A stretch of DNA of 64,000 bases from Diphasiastrum complanatum (GCA_029204225.1 CM055112.1:43822166-43886165), one strand, 5' to 3'. Counted from the first letter of the stretch, positions 10,869 to 22,766 are shown. The notes: generated by a model from the letters alone, not told the origin. Translations and numbers: made by a program.

Positions 10869-11530
10869 TGTAGAACAACTAATCAAACAGATCTTGATTC
10901 TACTAACAAAGCGCACAGTTTACTTGACAAAGGATAAGAAACAAAAGCGAACTCACAAGATTTTGATTTGTGATCAACCTCGAACGATTCACGAACTTTG
11001 AGTCTTGCAGTCAACTCGAAAGATTTGCGAACAGAATCTTGTCTCAAAAATATTTTCTTTCTTGTTCAAACCTCAGATGTCGCAAAATTGTCACGAACAA
11101 TTCGCAAAATGTTATGGATTCTACTTCAAGCTCAGAAACTGTCATCTATCATGAACAATTCGCGAAACATGAAAATGTCACGAAGAGACAATTGTCACGA
11201 ATAATTCGCGAAACACAAAGCTGAGTGGAAGAGACAGACTATCGCAAAATATTCACGAATATAAATTATTTGACCTTAAAAATGAAGTGTCTATTTCAAT
11301 ATCAACCGTCGTAAACGGTTAGATCTACTGTTACAAAATTGAAAGGCCAAAACACCTATAAATGAAAGGCCAAAAGACCTATCCTGTAGCAATATAAATA
11401 CATGTGCACTACTCATTGTAACGAACTAATTCAATCAGAGACACAACAACAAGATAAGATAGCAAGAGATGTATACTGAATCAAATTCAGAATTATAAAT
11501 TCGTTTTTGATCAATAATAAGAAGTTGACA
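10869..11530 (+). repeat. Candidate solo LTR with TTCGCGAA dyads
   Basis: The 662-bp segment starts TGTAGAAC and ends TTGACA, so it has TG...CA ends. It contains a TATAAATA box at 11393. A minus-strand copy of its start abuts a polypurine tract and Copia RNase H sequence at 16499, which identifies it as a Copia LTR. Repeated dyads of TTCGCG(AA) type lie in the putative U3 at 11080-11215. No target duplication or PBS is evident beside it, so it is either a solo LTR or a recombinant. Confidence 0.55.
11393..11400 (+). promoter_or_regulatory. TATA box of the candidate Copia LTR
   Basis: TATAAATA lies about 525 bp into the LTR and downstream of the TTCGCGAA dyads. This is the expected position for an LTR promoter driving genomic RNA. 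Prediction from sequence only. Confidence 0.45.
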
Positions 11531-11538
11531 TCTTGGGA

Positions 11539-11835
11539 TTAATTTGGAACAAATATGTCAATCTCCTTCAAAGTATTGTTCACAAAATGTGGACCTCTAT
11601 CAGACACAAATTCTAATGGACATCCAAATTGAGTTAAAATATTATTAAATATGAATTTGGCAGTGGATTTTGCGGTATTGTCCAGCAAGGCTTTCGCTTC
11701 TGCCCACTTCGTAGCGTAATCACTTGCTACATCAATATATTTGTGCCCATTTGCCAAAGTCGGGTTAATTTTACCACTAAAATCCAATCCCCATCACTGA
11801 AATGGCTCTATTGGCTGTAGTGGTACCAATGGATA
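11539..11835 (-). pseudogene. Gypsy integrase core fragment (tandem copy 1)
   Basis: Minus-strand frame with DFSGKINPTLANGHKYIDV, ATKWAEAKAL and FGCPLEFVSDRGPHF. This is the rve integrase core of Ty3/Gypsy with the first and second catalytic Asp regions present (the D of DFSG and the D of VSDRG). The Glu-bearing half is missing because the frame ends at the junction near 11545. A short deletion damages the linker to the zinc-binding domain. Confidence 0.8.
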
Positions 11836-11879
11836 ATCCATCGTGGGAACCGGCCGCCCTTATCATTGATAAACATCAC

Positions 11880-12060
11880 AACTATGACAGAATGTCATAG
11901 TATCTTTCCACAGCCTTGGCCCTGCCTACAAAATCTTACGCACGAATATTTCGGTGGGAAAATGTCCACTCGCTGAGCTTCATCAATAATAGCCCGTATA
12001 TCTTGCAACTGGACATATCGTCTTAACACTTTATACAACTGACCTTCAATTACCTGAAAG
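11880..12060 (-). pseudogene. Gypsy integrase zinc-binding domain, damaged (tandem copy 1)
   Basis: Minus-strand H2C2-type domain. About 10 bp present in the second tandem copy (near 12990) are missing at about 11975, which removes part of the HLGSAGEH motif and shifts the frame. The domain is intact in the sister copy at 12880-13089. Confidence 0.65.
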
Positions 12061-12068
12061 TCACGCGA

Positions 12069-12505
12069 TCACGAAATCAATTGACATTGTTGAGATTTCT
12101 TAAAATGCCCTGAAAATGTCCCATGCGTTAAAAAATTATATAAATCACGATACCAGGACTCATATAATGTGTCCGAGCTAAACAACTGAGCATCTGGCAT
12201 TTCATCAATGCCCGCCTCGGTATCCCTCATCTCAATGCAAGACAATTGATCTGTGATTGTATGTATTGTGTCTGGTCGGATCCGAATATCAAATTCAAAC
12301 TCCTGGAATAGAATCATCCATCTTGCAATCCTACCAGCAATTGTTGGTTTATGAATTAAATATAGTAAAGGCTGATGATCCATGTAGGCGACGAATCTAT
12401 TATCCAACTAAAAACGTTGAAACTTGCGAAGAGCAAAAATCAAACTTAGCGCCTCTCTCTCCATAGTTGAATAGTTCTTTTCCGCAGGTGTGAGCATCTT
12501 AGATA
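12069..12505 (-). pseudogene. Gypsy RNase H fragment (tandem copy 1)
   Basis: On the minus strand YSTMEREALSLIFALRKFQ (about 12415-12475), an in-frame TAG, then FVAYMDHQPLLYLIHKP, GRIARWMILFQEF and TDQLS make up the RNase H domain that follows Gypsy RT. RT itself is absent. The domain degrades template RNA during reverse transcription. It is inactive here because of the stop and the missing RT. Confidence 0.8.
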
Positions 12506-12555
12506 TTTCTAAGCATCTATGTAATTTTTCATCTACGAATACTTTCTGATTATTT

Positions 12556-12895
12556 CCTTTTCGAACCAAATATGTCAATCTCCTTCAAAGTATTATTCAC
12601 AAAATGTGGACCTCTATCAGACATAGTTTCTAATGAACATCCAAATTGAGTTAAAATATTGTTAAATATGAATTTGACAGTGGATTTTGTGGTATTGTCC
12701 AACAAGGCTTTCGCTTCTACCCACTTCGTAGCGTAATTAGTTGCTACGTCAATATATTTGTGCCCATTTGCCAAAGTCGGGTTAATTTTACCACTAGAAT
12801 CCAATCCCCATCGCTGAAACGGCTCTATTGGCTGTATTGGTACCAATGGATAATGCATCATGGGAACCGGCCGCCCTTGTCATTGACAAACATCG
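12556..12895 (-). pseudogene. Gypsy integrase core fragment (tandem copy 2)
   Basis: This second copy of the integrase core lies about 1017 bp from the first. It has RWGLDSSGKINPTLANGHK, ATKWVEAKALLDN and MSDRGPHF. The F-to-S change in DSSG lies next to the first catalytic Asp. It starts with the inter-domain linker EPFQRWGLD that is degraded in copy 1. Confidence 0.8.
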
Positions 12896-13089
12896 CAACT
12901 ATGACAGAATGTCGTAGTATCTTTCCACAGGCTTGGCCCTGCCTGCAAAATCTTACGCACAATTATTTCGGTGGGAAAATGTTCACCCGCGGACCCCAAA
13001 TGAGCTTCATCAATAATAGCTCGTATATCTTGCAACTGGACATATCGTCTTAACACTTGATCATGAACGCGTTTATACCTAAAAGTCAC
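12880..13089 (-). pseudogene. Gypsy integrase H2C2 zinc-binding domain (tandem copy 2)
   Basis: This frame of about 69 residues carries EAHLGSAGEHF followed by CHSCDVCQ, giving the His-His-Cys-Cys zinc ligands of the integrase N-terminal domain. It keeps the ligands that tandem copy 1 has lost. It reads toward the core domain at 12895 in the normal order. Confidence 0.8.
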
Positions 13090-13094
13090 GCGAT

Positions 13095-13470
13095 CACCAA
13101 ATCAATTGGCACCATTGAGATTTCTTAAAATGTCCCAAAAATGTTCCATGCGTTAAAAAGTTATATAAATCACGATACCAGGACTCATATAATGTTTCCA
13201 AGCTAAACAACTGAGCATCTGGCATTTCATCAATGCCCGCCTTGGTATCCCTCATTTCAATGCAAGACAATTGATCTGCGATTGTATGTACTCTGCCTGG
13301 TCGGATCCGAATATCAAATTCAAACTCCTAGAATAGAATCATCCATCTTGCAATCCTGCCAGCAATTGCTGGTTTATGAATTCAATATAGTAAAGGCTGA
13401 TGATCCATGTAGACGATGAATATATCAACCAATTGAAAATGTCGAAACTTGCAAAGAGCTTTTTTAGATT
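13095..13470 (-). pseudogene. Gypsy RNase H fragment (tandem copy 2)
   Basis: Degraded copy of 12069-12440 with several indels. The recognisable pieces are the HQPLLYLI-like and GRIARWMILF-like blocks. It ends at about 13470, where unrelated AT-rich sequence begins. Confidence 0.7.
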
Positions 13471-14151
<681 letters not shown>

Positions 14152-14339
14152 CTCATTTGTGCTAGTAGAACCAATGATAGTACTTATATAAAGTAGAATG
14201 GATTGAGAAATATTTTTGTACATGAGAAAGTGATCCATTAGTAATGGATTGAGAAATCTTTTTGTCCATGAGTGGTTTGAATGGTAGCTTAAAAGATGGC
14301 AACCCTCGGGAGAGGGCCAAATCATAAAGTCGAACTTTC

Positions 14340-14515
14340 TAGATTTTTCTTTTTGTTGCCATCCAAAGCTGCAACAGACCGTAACTCGCTACTTGGAAGT
14401 TGCCTTCGGTCTTTTTCCATCCACAACCGCAACAGACCATAACCGTTGACTTGGCAGTTGCCTACGGTCCATCCAACTTCTTATCAAACCGTAATAGACC
14501 GCCACTAGGTGTTTT
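14340..14515. repeat. GACCGTAA minisatellite (second location)
   Basis: Three or so degenerate units carry CAACAGACCGTAAC, TTGCCTTCGGTC and CATCCAAC motifs, matching 9130-9381. The unit length is about 55-60 bp. Confidence 0.6.
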
Positions 14516-14559
14516 TGTCACCCTTAATACAAGTAGATTAATTAATTTTTCTATATTTT

Positions 14560-16080
14560 TATCTCTTGTCACCAAATCATCTTCACATATTGTCATATTC
14601 ATCAATTTAGATATAAGCTTTCTATCTTAAATATTACTCTTGGAATACATTATTGAAATGCACATCATGAAATTTCTAACAAATTTAAGCGACAAATACA
14701 AAGCAACATATTCAGTGAGATGCTCTAGCTAAAATTTTATTTATTGAATTATCTTCTGAGAAAAATCTCTCATTCGAGAGTACACCTCTTTAAAAGCTTT
14801 TGTATAGGATCTAATGCTTTAAATGCAATCAATCTCATACGCTCTATGTTTTGCACAATTGTAAATTCTCTCATGCATGGTGTTCTTCCAGCCTTATGGA
14901 TATATCTCTACTCTACATCACCCCTCGTTCTGACCTCTTAGGTCATTCACCATGGTTCACTTGAGCTAACACACAAATATATGTTGTCTTGTTGCTCTAA
15001 TTTTGTGATCTTGAAGAGGTGGGAGCCGTTCTCAAGTTTTTAATTACTATCAAAGGCTGCTATATATAACAAAGTAACTAGCTATTTCTAAATCTCGATT
15101 GCCTTGGAATTATGGATTAAAGCCACGTTCTTGCAATAAAGCCATGAGTTTTTGTTCACACATACCCTTATAATTTTAGAAAGTGATTTTAAACTTGTAT
15201 TCTAAGGAGTAGTATGAGTATGTCCTTTTATAAATCAAACATATGCAGAAAATCATTTGAGATATCATACTTAATGTAGAATTTAATTGTGAACTTGCTA
15301 AAATTACACTACATGTGTTATATATGCATCCCTTAGTCCACTAGCATTAGATGCATAAACAAGATATCTATGTCTAATATTTCTTATCATTGTAATTTTG
15401 CTGCACAAAGGCATTGACATAAATTTCTTGAATGAAAAACATGAGTATCAAAGGCTGCTAGATATGACAAAGTAACTAGCTATTTTTAAATCTTGATTGC
15501 CTTGAAACTATGGAATAGTGCTTAGCATAATTTTTGTCTTATCTCAAGGTTTGAATTTATGATTCAAATTGTGTATGGGTAGAGATATGACAACAATAAA
15601 AGATAGATATGAAATGATTTTGTGAATGCAAATACATAATCTGTATTTGATTATTGTTGTTGGTGATGATGTTGGTGTGGCATGCAAGTTGAGAGCCTGT
15701 GGATGCATGCAATACAAAGAGACCATTGTGAATCTGTTGGTGTGTAAGCATGCATGCAAAATAAAAAAAGGGACATAAAGTATTTATCATTTAACTTGCA
15801 TATAGAGGTGCATCTAAAGAACAATGCTTCTGCAATGAAGCCATGAGTTTTTGTTCACACATACCCTTATAATTTCAGAAAGTGACTTTAAACTTGTATT
15901 CTAAGGAATAGTATGAGTATGTCCTTTTATAAATCAAACATATGCAGCAAATCAATTCCATTTAGCTATCTAAAGCCTTGCGCATGTAACCATATATATC
16001 AAATCTTTTTAGGTATATACATATATATATATGAACGCACCCCGCAAAAGCAGTCAGTCCCAACTTTTCAAATATGTACA
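14560..16080. repeat. Inverted-repeat arm B, partner of 200-1640
   Basis: Reverse-complement match to the left edge of the window, with internal duplication: the segment around 15130-15240 recurs at 15840-15950. It holds no credible gene. Confidence 0.6.
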
Positions 16081-16139
16081 CACATATACGGAGTACGCAA
16101 CTCTGAAACTCAGATAAGGCAATTCTATGCAAACGAGCT

Positions 16140-16499
16140 TCGGATGTTGCTTTGTGTTTCGCGAATTATTCAAGACAATTGTCTCTTTGTGACATTTTCA
16201 TGTTTTGCAAATTGTTCGCGACAGATGATAGTTTATGATCTTGAAGTAGACCCCAGAACATTTTGCGAATTGTTCGTGACAATTTTGGGACATCTGAGGT
16301 TTGAACAAGAAACGGAATATTTTTGCGACAAGATTCTTTTTGCAAATCTTTTGAGTTGACTACAAGACAAAGTTCGCAAATCATTCAAGGTTGATCACGA
16401 ATAAAAATGTTTTGAGTTCGTGTCTGTTTTTTATCCTTTGTCAAGTAAATTGTGTGCTTTGTTAGTAGAATCAAAATCTGTTTGATCAATTGTTCTACA
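16140..16499 (-). repeat. Copia LTR fragment with TTCGCGAA dyads
   Basis: On the minus strand it starts TGTAGAACAATTGATC directly after a polypurine tract and matches 10869-11220. It diverges at about 16140. It is therefore the first half of a 3-prime LTR. Confidence 0.7.
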
Positions 16500-16514
16500 G
16501 CTCCCTCTCAGAGT
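16500..16514 (-). other. Copia polypurine tract
   Basis: On the minus strand this reads CACTCTGAGAGGGAGC and is followed at once by the LTR start TGTAGAAC. It is the plus-strand primer site of the Copia element whose RNase H lies at 16515-17060. Confidence 0.7.
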
Positions 16515-17060
16515 GGGCAGTTGGATTAACCCCAATATTCTTCGCTGCTTTTCAAACAAAGCTTTACTGATGAGTGGCTTTGTAAAGATATCAGCTGTCA
16601 TATCCTCTGTGGGTATGAGGACTGTCTTCAGTATCTTCTTCTCAACTAAGTCCCGAATAACATGATACTTGATAGATATGTGCTTCATTTTCAAATTGAA
16701 TACATGATCTTTCGTAAGATAGATTTGTGAGGTGTTATCCATTAACAAGACATAAGATTCAGAAATAGATTTATCAAATCCTTCTAACATCTGTTTGATC
16801 TAAATTAGTTCGTTTGCCATCTTGGCTACTGCTACATATTTCGCTGTATATGAATATTGGGCTATTGTTGTTTGCTTCTTGCTTATCCAGAGTATGGCTG
16901 CACCTGATGCTAGAGAGATTCGATGTGCAATCCAACTTCCTTCGAATAACACAGTCCATAGTCTTTTGTTTCCTAGAGATATTGTAACTGTACTCTCTGA
17001 CATGTCAACAAGTCATTGAGCATCAAATGAGTACTTTGTTTTTCTTTCAGTAGCAAATGC
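16515..17060 (-). pseudogene. Copia RNase H C-terminal region (decayed)
   Basis: One minus-strand frame holds SGAAILWISKKQTTIAQYSYTAKY, then VAKMANELI, an in-frame TAG at 16800, then DNTSQIYLTKDHVF, MKHISIKYHVIRD and TADIFTKPL, the classic end of Copia Pol. The TADIFTKPL motif lies about 200 bp from the LTR, as usual. RT and the upstream domains are missing. Confidence 0.8.
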
Positions 17061-18710
17061 ATAATCAATCAAACTCCAACTCTGATCTACGTCTACTCAC
17101 AAAGACTCTCATGACAAAGTCACATGCAAGCAATCACATTCATGCAACCAACATGAATGACAAACATATCAACTGATGATCACTGCTTGCTGAAATCCTC
17201 TTGTACCATATACCTTTGTCATAGGTAGATCCACTGCTACAACAACCATGCATCCAAAGCTCCACTCATTTGTCCCGAGATGTCTTCAAATGCACCATGT
17301 ACCTCCCAAAAATACATCCCTGTCCAAGTGTCCTATCCAACCATCCATTCCAATTTGCCTTGCCTTGCCAAGCTATCATTCATCCTTCATGCACCAAGCA
17401 TACGAGTCTACCAAGGACTGTAATGAATCCCCTACATTTCATGAGCTTTCTCCTGTAGGTTACACGCTTTGACAAGCATCCACAAAAAATATAGATCACA
17501 TATCAACTTGGACTACACATTCATGCTTTTTATTTACCCAAAAGTATCCCAAGCATGAGCTCCACCACACTTCCATCGTGAAGTGTTAACAACTTGTCAC
17601 CTCCAAACTTGTCGAAAGTTCCACCACCACGCAAGCTTAACTCTAAAACTCTAGTAATCTACTTGCTAGCTCACTTTCATGAGTACCTGGTTAGATGTCC
17701 TCTTCGGATCACCACTTCATGAAATGTAGTAAAGTTACTAGATCGCTTTCCAAATTTCCACTTTGGCTCATCCAGCTAACCTTATCATTGACATCCTTCA
17801 CCTTATGACCGCCACCATTGCATTGCCACCATTAAGCTAGTGTAAATGTCTCCTCAACCGAGACATTTCTCCCTTGCAAAAGCATGTGAAGCAACCACAA
17901 CCACCGAATCTGACAATGCCCTTGTCAATTTTCACCTTGAGAGGCCCCCTCCAAGCGTCCCTTGAGCTTGGTTAGTTCAAACTTCCAAAAAGTTGAATCA
18001 GTAGACATGAACTATTTCACCATGTCCGTCGACATAATGCGGCACCATGCCTAGCTCTCTCCTGTGGTTGGTTTTCCTCTCTCAATTTCTACCAATTAAG
18101 AGTTTCACGACGCCTCATTGCAAGTTTTCCACATCTTCTAGCTGTCTCCAATGCAATTCTGCCCTTTCCTCTCTCCCTCACAATATATTGTGCTTAGGCT
18201 CTTCAAAACTGCTTGAGAACCACTTTAGATCTCTTTGCCTATAGGCACACGCCCTTTTCCTAGCCTGCCCTGCCGACTTTCAGCCAAAAATCCGCTTGTT
18301 TCTTCTCTGAAACCCCGGTTGACAATTTCAACCTTTCTTGCATGCTTTTGCAGTTGTTTCCGATCCAAATACTAAGAACCCAATTGCTATGGATGCCTAT
18401 CTGTACACCCACCGTTGTCAGCTCTTTTTGGCACCAAACTATTCTTCAATTCACTAAGAATTTCTCCTGTTGTCAGTATTTCTTGTGGGCTGCCTCATAG
18501 CCTCATAGCCTGCCTACTATGGAATTTTCTTCACTTCAATTCTGCAAATCGGCTTCGTATGCACTGAATCAAAGGGCTTTGCATCACCGATCACCCCAGA
18601 CCATCCTGTACCCCGTAAGACGTCCTTACCATTGCTCGGTTTTGATGCTACCGTCGATGGAATCACTCTTCCAAGACCTTCGATCGTGCATGTTCCTCCA
18701 CAACCTGAGG
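17061..18710. other. Probable Copia 5-prime leader; no gene
   Basis: The region lies on the internal side of the PBS at 18711-18722. C/T-rich stretches at 17900-18700 resemble the long leader of the F2 Copia at 50192-51491. I see no gag ORF, and the join to the RNase H piece at 17060 implies a large internal deletion or a fusion of two elements. Confidence 0.4.
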
Positions 18711-18722
18711 GCTCTGATACCA
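18711..18722 (-). other. Copia primer-binding site (initiator-Met tRNA)
   Basis: The minus strand reads TGGTATCAGAGC, complementary to the 3-prime end of plant initiator methionine tRNA, directly after an LTR-like terminus. This is the standard Copia primer site. Confidence 0.85.
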
Positions 18723-19130
18723 TGTTAACATTCTATGCGGAAATTCTGATCTAGTGGAGAGTGCAGATTAGAGATGCAATCACTGACTGATTGCCAACCA
18801 TTGAAACCATGACCAACATCCACAAGTAACAGAGTGATGGAGGAGCTCACATAAAGCAAAGAGCTCACAAAGCAAAAGCATCTTTATTACAAAGAGACTA
18901 ATACAGATACAAGTAAAGGTCCCCTTTGCATGGGGACGCCATGTGGCATATACCTAATAAATGCATTAAATTCACTCTTGGCCTCTACGTGGCATTTTAG
19001 GCTATATACTGGTAAACTCCTGTTATCGGCCTGAGACAAGCCCCCGGGCTGGCTTCTTAACTAAAGCCTACTAAACTGAAACAGGACATTACAGTAAACT
19101 ACAATCACAGTTGAGCTTATTATTTCTAAC
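18723..19130 (-). repeat. Copia 5-prime LTR remnant
   Basis: The segment begins TGTTAACA on the plus strand directly beside the PBS, so it is the PBS-proximal end of a 5-prime LTR. The distal boundary is uncertain: the sequence changes to Copia pol debris by about 19160. I see no partner LTR in the window. Confidence 0.5.
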
Positions 19131-19176
19131 TTTAAAAACATCATGACCACACCTTTCTGGTGGTTTTTGTTGTCTA

Positions 19177-19605
19177 TCAGATCTTCTCACAATTGGTTTT
19201 GAGTTCTGATTCGAGCTTTTCTACTGGAATTTGAGCTGGTGATTCAAGTCTGTCATGCACTCGATCTTGACCTCCCTCTGAATTTGGTAATTCTCTTTCA
19301 TCTTCTGCTTGTTTTTCTTCTATCGTCGTTGGTAGCTCATAATAGTTTTTGAGAATTTTATAGCCGACTAGATCACTTTCTGTTATGTATTTCAACTCAT
19401 CAAATTTGACATCTCGAACAACTTTCATCTTGCTAGTTTTGGGTACATAGACACGATAATATGATGAATGTAACTCGAATCCTACCAGAAAACCTTGTTC
19501 TGTCTTTTCATCAAGTTTCTTTCTCAGCTTCACACCAATCACCATTGAATTGCTGAACAAACTAATGTTGACTAAGCAAACACCACGATTGATATCAGGC
19601 ATCAT
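19177..19605 (-). pseudogene. Copia integrase C-terminal extension fragment
   Basis: A 142-codon frame holds LDEKTEQGFLVGF, YYRVYVPKTSKMKVVRDVKFDE and an acidic linker, matching the segment between integrase and RT in Copia Pol. Its first 25 codons are not Copia but module X sequence read antisense (compare 42265-42340), so this is a fusion point. Confidence 0.75.
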
Positions 19606-19624
19606 AGATGATTATGAAAGTGAT

Positions 19625-20045
19625 AACCGAGCGTTTTAAATGTTCAGTACTCCATATTCTATATTGTACTGCAAGCAGCAAGATGAATTTTCTTGCCTAA
19701 GACCTCTTAGCAATGGCAATGTTGACTTTGTTTGTTGTTTAGTCTGTAATTTTAGGTGTTTGGAAATGTTGACTATGTTTGCTAGTCAGCCTATAACTTT
19801 AGGTCTTTTGCACTCGACTATGGAATGCAATTGAGCAGTGTTATTCCTTGTATCTACATATTCTTGTGATGGTTAGTTTTGGGTTATATAATAGCGATGT
19901 TCTATTAATGGGTTGTTCAGTACTATTGCAATGGACTACGGTATATGAATGCACTAATTAGTTTTAGGGGAGTATTTTGCCTGCGACATTACGACTACAT
20001 AATGCACCTCCAAATGATTTGATAAAGTTCCAACAATAATACGTC
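19625..20045 (+). repeat. Gypsy G2 LTR fragment
   Basis: It matches the middle of the LTR at 5030-5856 in inverse orientation, and matches 42355-42720 colinearly. It is joined on the left to module X, exactly as at 42345. Confidence 0.6.
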
Positions 20046-20048
20046 GAG

Positions 20049-20585
20049 GACTCAAAACACTTACATCATAGCTTATATCAGGATGAGTAGGTGGGAGACA
20101 AATCAGTGAACCACCTAATTGATGAAACAAAGTAGCATCAACTAGCGCACTCTCAACCTGGTTAGAAAGTTTCTTACCAACCTCCACAGGTGGAGACATT
20201 GGCTTACTATTGCACATCTTGGAATGTTTCAGAATTTTATTCACATAATTCATTTGCATGAGTGTAATACCAGCACGTCTTTGCCAAATTTTCACTAGAA
20301 AAAAACAATAGTGCATCAAACCAAGGTCAATCATATCAAAGTTGGAGGATAGGTCCTTTTTTATAGCACTAATCAAATCATCATCATTGTCTGTGATTAT
20401 GAGGTCATCTACATATAACACAATCAGTGTGATGCTAGATTCGCCAGCAAATTAGTAAAGGTTGAAATCTGAAAAAATGTGTATCAAACTTCTAGACAAG
20501 AGATACTTATCAAAGTGGCTATACCAAGCTTGTCTCAATCCATACAAGGCTTTCTTCAATCTGCTATGCCTTGTATCACAAACCC
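20049..20585 (-). pseudogene. Copia F3 reverse transcriptase fragment (copy c)
   Basis: A minus-strand frame of about 120 meaningful codons has LYVDDLIITDNDDD (RT active-site YVDD at about 20412-20421), SNFDMIDLG, QRRAGITLMQMNYV and [17 protein letters not shown]. It is the best preserved F3 RT core in the window. The thumb and RNase H are cut off at 20049. On the right it stops in the middle of the conserved region against a G1 LTR end at 20586. Confidence 0.8.
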
Positions 20586-20587
20586 GG

Positions 20588-21212
20588 TGCATGCACTATT
20601 GGTGACTTAGTAGGCGAACACAAGAACATAATGTAAGAGCCTCTAATGTGCGGTGGTAGCGTAAGCGATGAGCAGACAACCAGACAAATCAATTAGATAC
20701 TCAGATAGAACATGGAATCATTGCTATAATGATCGCCAAGTGAAGATCTTCAAGAATCCTGTCACATGCAAACCAAAAGGACACCTGTGGAGCATGAAGC
20801 ATTCAATCAATATGGACAGGCTAGTCAATACCCTACCCAATCCACCTCCAAGCCAAAGTGAAGAACACAAGAGAGGAGAGGAGAAACTGGTTCAAGAAAC
20901 TGAATGCAGAATAGGGAGATGGGCGAGTTTCCATAGGATATATTTCTCCAAGGGAGAGAGAATATTCCTCTTAGGATCCCCATGCAACCTGTATTGAGCT
21001 ATTGACCTCCTATTCTTGCATTAAAGCAGTCATTCACCATGCATGTTCTCCTATGTCCAATTATAGGTCTGGGCCCTCATATGATAATTGATTACTTGAT
21101 ACGACCATGTCCGGAATGACGTAACATAACTAATAATCACATACAACTAGAGTGACCGGCTATCCACATCAGGAACTATTTTGATTCCCTTGTACAAGAC
21201 ATAAACATAATA
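20588..21212 (-). repeat. Gypsy G1 LTR, 625 bp (inverted copy of 45045-45669)
   Basis: It begins (minus strand) after the PPT and chromodomain and ends TGCATGCA. The length equals that of the plus-strand copy at 45045-45669, and the two look a few percent different by eye. The terminal TG is mutated to TA at 21211-21212. A 109-codon frame inside it (20668-20997) is shared by both LTR copies; I consider it fortuitous. Confidence 0.75.
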
Positions 21213-21279
21213 TTCTTTCCCCCTTGAACCTCTAGAAGTGAAACCTATGGAAATTCTTCTTTATGCTTTCAACCTACTC

Positions 21280-21564
21280 TCACGAATCGTCATCCTCAGT
21301 CCGTCCCTTCCACCTGATCAAGCACTCAGAGATAGAACAATTTCTCAATTGTTTATCTTTGGTTTTGAGTACTTTTTCAGGTTCCAAAGGAACACCGAGC
21401 GATAAGTCCCCCAAATGGGTAAGATCTTCCTCTGAACCAAATATGTCACTTTCATGTAAACTTAATTTTAGGAGGCTTACATGAAACACAGGGTGAGTTG
21501 TAGTCTTGTTCTGAAGATCTAGTTTGTCAGATAACGAACCAATTTTCTTTATAATTTGAAACAA
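21280..21564 (-). pseudogene. Gypsy chromodomain fragment (copy 2)
   Basis: Like 1730-2086: integrase C-terminal strand (QIIKKIGSLSDKLDL, VFHVSLLKLS) followed by LIRWKGRTEDDDS of the chromodomain. The frame is lost shortly after that motif, where an indel damages the last helix. Confidence 0.75.
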
Positions 21565-22159
21565 TTCACAATATCTATATGTTTGCTCTTTCTATGAAAA
21601 ACTCCATTTTTGCAGATGAAAATATCCAGTGCATGCACGAATAGACTATCAGTGTGAATCAAATGTGAACTAGCATTAAAGATTTTTTATGGTTTATTTG
21701 AAATCCCAATTCTGGTTCCCACTAAAGAAACTCACTTTTTATATGAATATATAATACCCAGGTATGTTGCAAAGACGTTCTTGGAAATCAGAGAAAAATC
21801 GTGAGTCACGTAGGCATTTACAACATCTAATATTAGAGAGTTCAAACCAAGAAATTGAGGTCAAAAATGTCTAGAACTTGCAAGTTGAGGAGAAACAAAT
21901 ACTAGCCAAGACAAAATTTGCAACAATGACATAAAACATTAAGAAGGTAAAGGGATTGGGAATGGATTGTGGGCCAAAATTGAGAGCCTTGTCTATTTAC
22001 TGCACTATTGTTGAAAAACATACCACTGATGTTTGATGTGGAAACATACTTGTTCTACATTTGTTTGTGTGGAAACATGCTCCCTAGTGGATATCGACAA
22101 ATGCTAGCCGATATTTTTGCACTCAAGTCCAACTAAAATGTGGATTTCAAAGCAACTTC

Positions 22160-22310
22160 CCATGCTTGAGTACTGTTGTTATTCTGGGGTTTACTTGAAG
22201 CTCAGAAACTGTCATCTATCGCGAACAATTCGCGAAACACAAAATGTCACGAAGAGACAATTGTCGCGAATAATTCGCGAAACACAAAGCAACATCCGAA
22301 GCTCGTTTGA
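22160..22310. repeat. Copia LTR scrap with TTCGCGAA dyads
   Basis: It matches 11120-11220 and ends in the CAACATCCGAAGC sequence also found at 16130-16150 and 170-195. It joins a G1-LTR-like flank at about 22312. Confidence 0.6.
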
Positions 22311-22448
22311 CTGATTGTCCAATTTCTCCGACAAGGAGCACTTGCATGGTGTTTGACTGCTATAATACAAGAATAGAAGATCAATGGCTTAATATCGATT
22401 GCATAAGGATCCTAAGAGGAATATTCTCTCCTCTTGGAGAGAATAAAT

Positions 22449-22714
22449 ACTTAGAATTTGCTTTGCACAGGAACAGAGATCATACTACACAGTAACACAA
22501 ACAAAAAACACTCTCCATAGCAATCTCACATAGCAACTGTATATCTCAAAATGAAATTACACTGTACATATAGTTGTTCACTCAAGCAACCCGTGCATGA
22601 CCCAGGTTGCCATTGGCGCGAAGTGTGTCCCATTGACTTGCCTCGTGGCAAGGCCAACTGATCCTTATCAACTGATAGGACCCATAGCACAGTGATTCTA
22701 CTTTAATTCTAACT
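22449..22714 (-). repeat. F2 copy 1, 3-prime LTR (266 bp)
   Basis: It matches both LTRs of copy 2. Boundaries are set by the TAAAT flank at 22444-22448 and by the PPT at 22715. In element orientation it runs from AGTTAGA to CTAAGT. Confidence 0.8.
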
Positions 22715-22725
22715 CTCTCCCTTAA
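22715..22725 (-). other. F2 copy 1 polypurine tract
   Basis: The minus strand reads AAGGGAGAGAG directly before the LTR. Copy 2 has AAGGGGGAG at the same place. Confidence 0.75.
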
Positions 22726-22766
22726 AGTATAGTCTACTTTATACAGTCATATACATAGCTTTAAAG

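Noticed and set aside
10611-10937. Plus-strand ORF shared with 29066-29347
   Set aside because: The opposite strand gives the more protein-like Gln-rich frame; the plus frame also crosses an LTR boundary.
15913-16359. 148-codon plus-strand ORF
   Set aside because: Runs antisense through a Copia LTR fragment and an inverted-repeat arm; no protein-like features.
20668-20997. 109-codon ORF shared with 45260-45589
   Set aside because: Lies wholly inside the 625-bp G1 LTR. Sharing is explained by LTR duplication, and no domain is visible.
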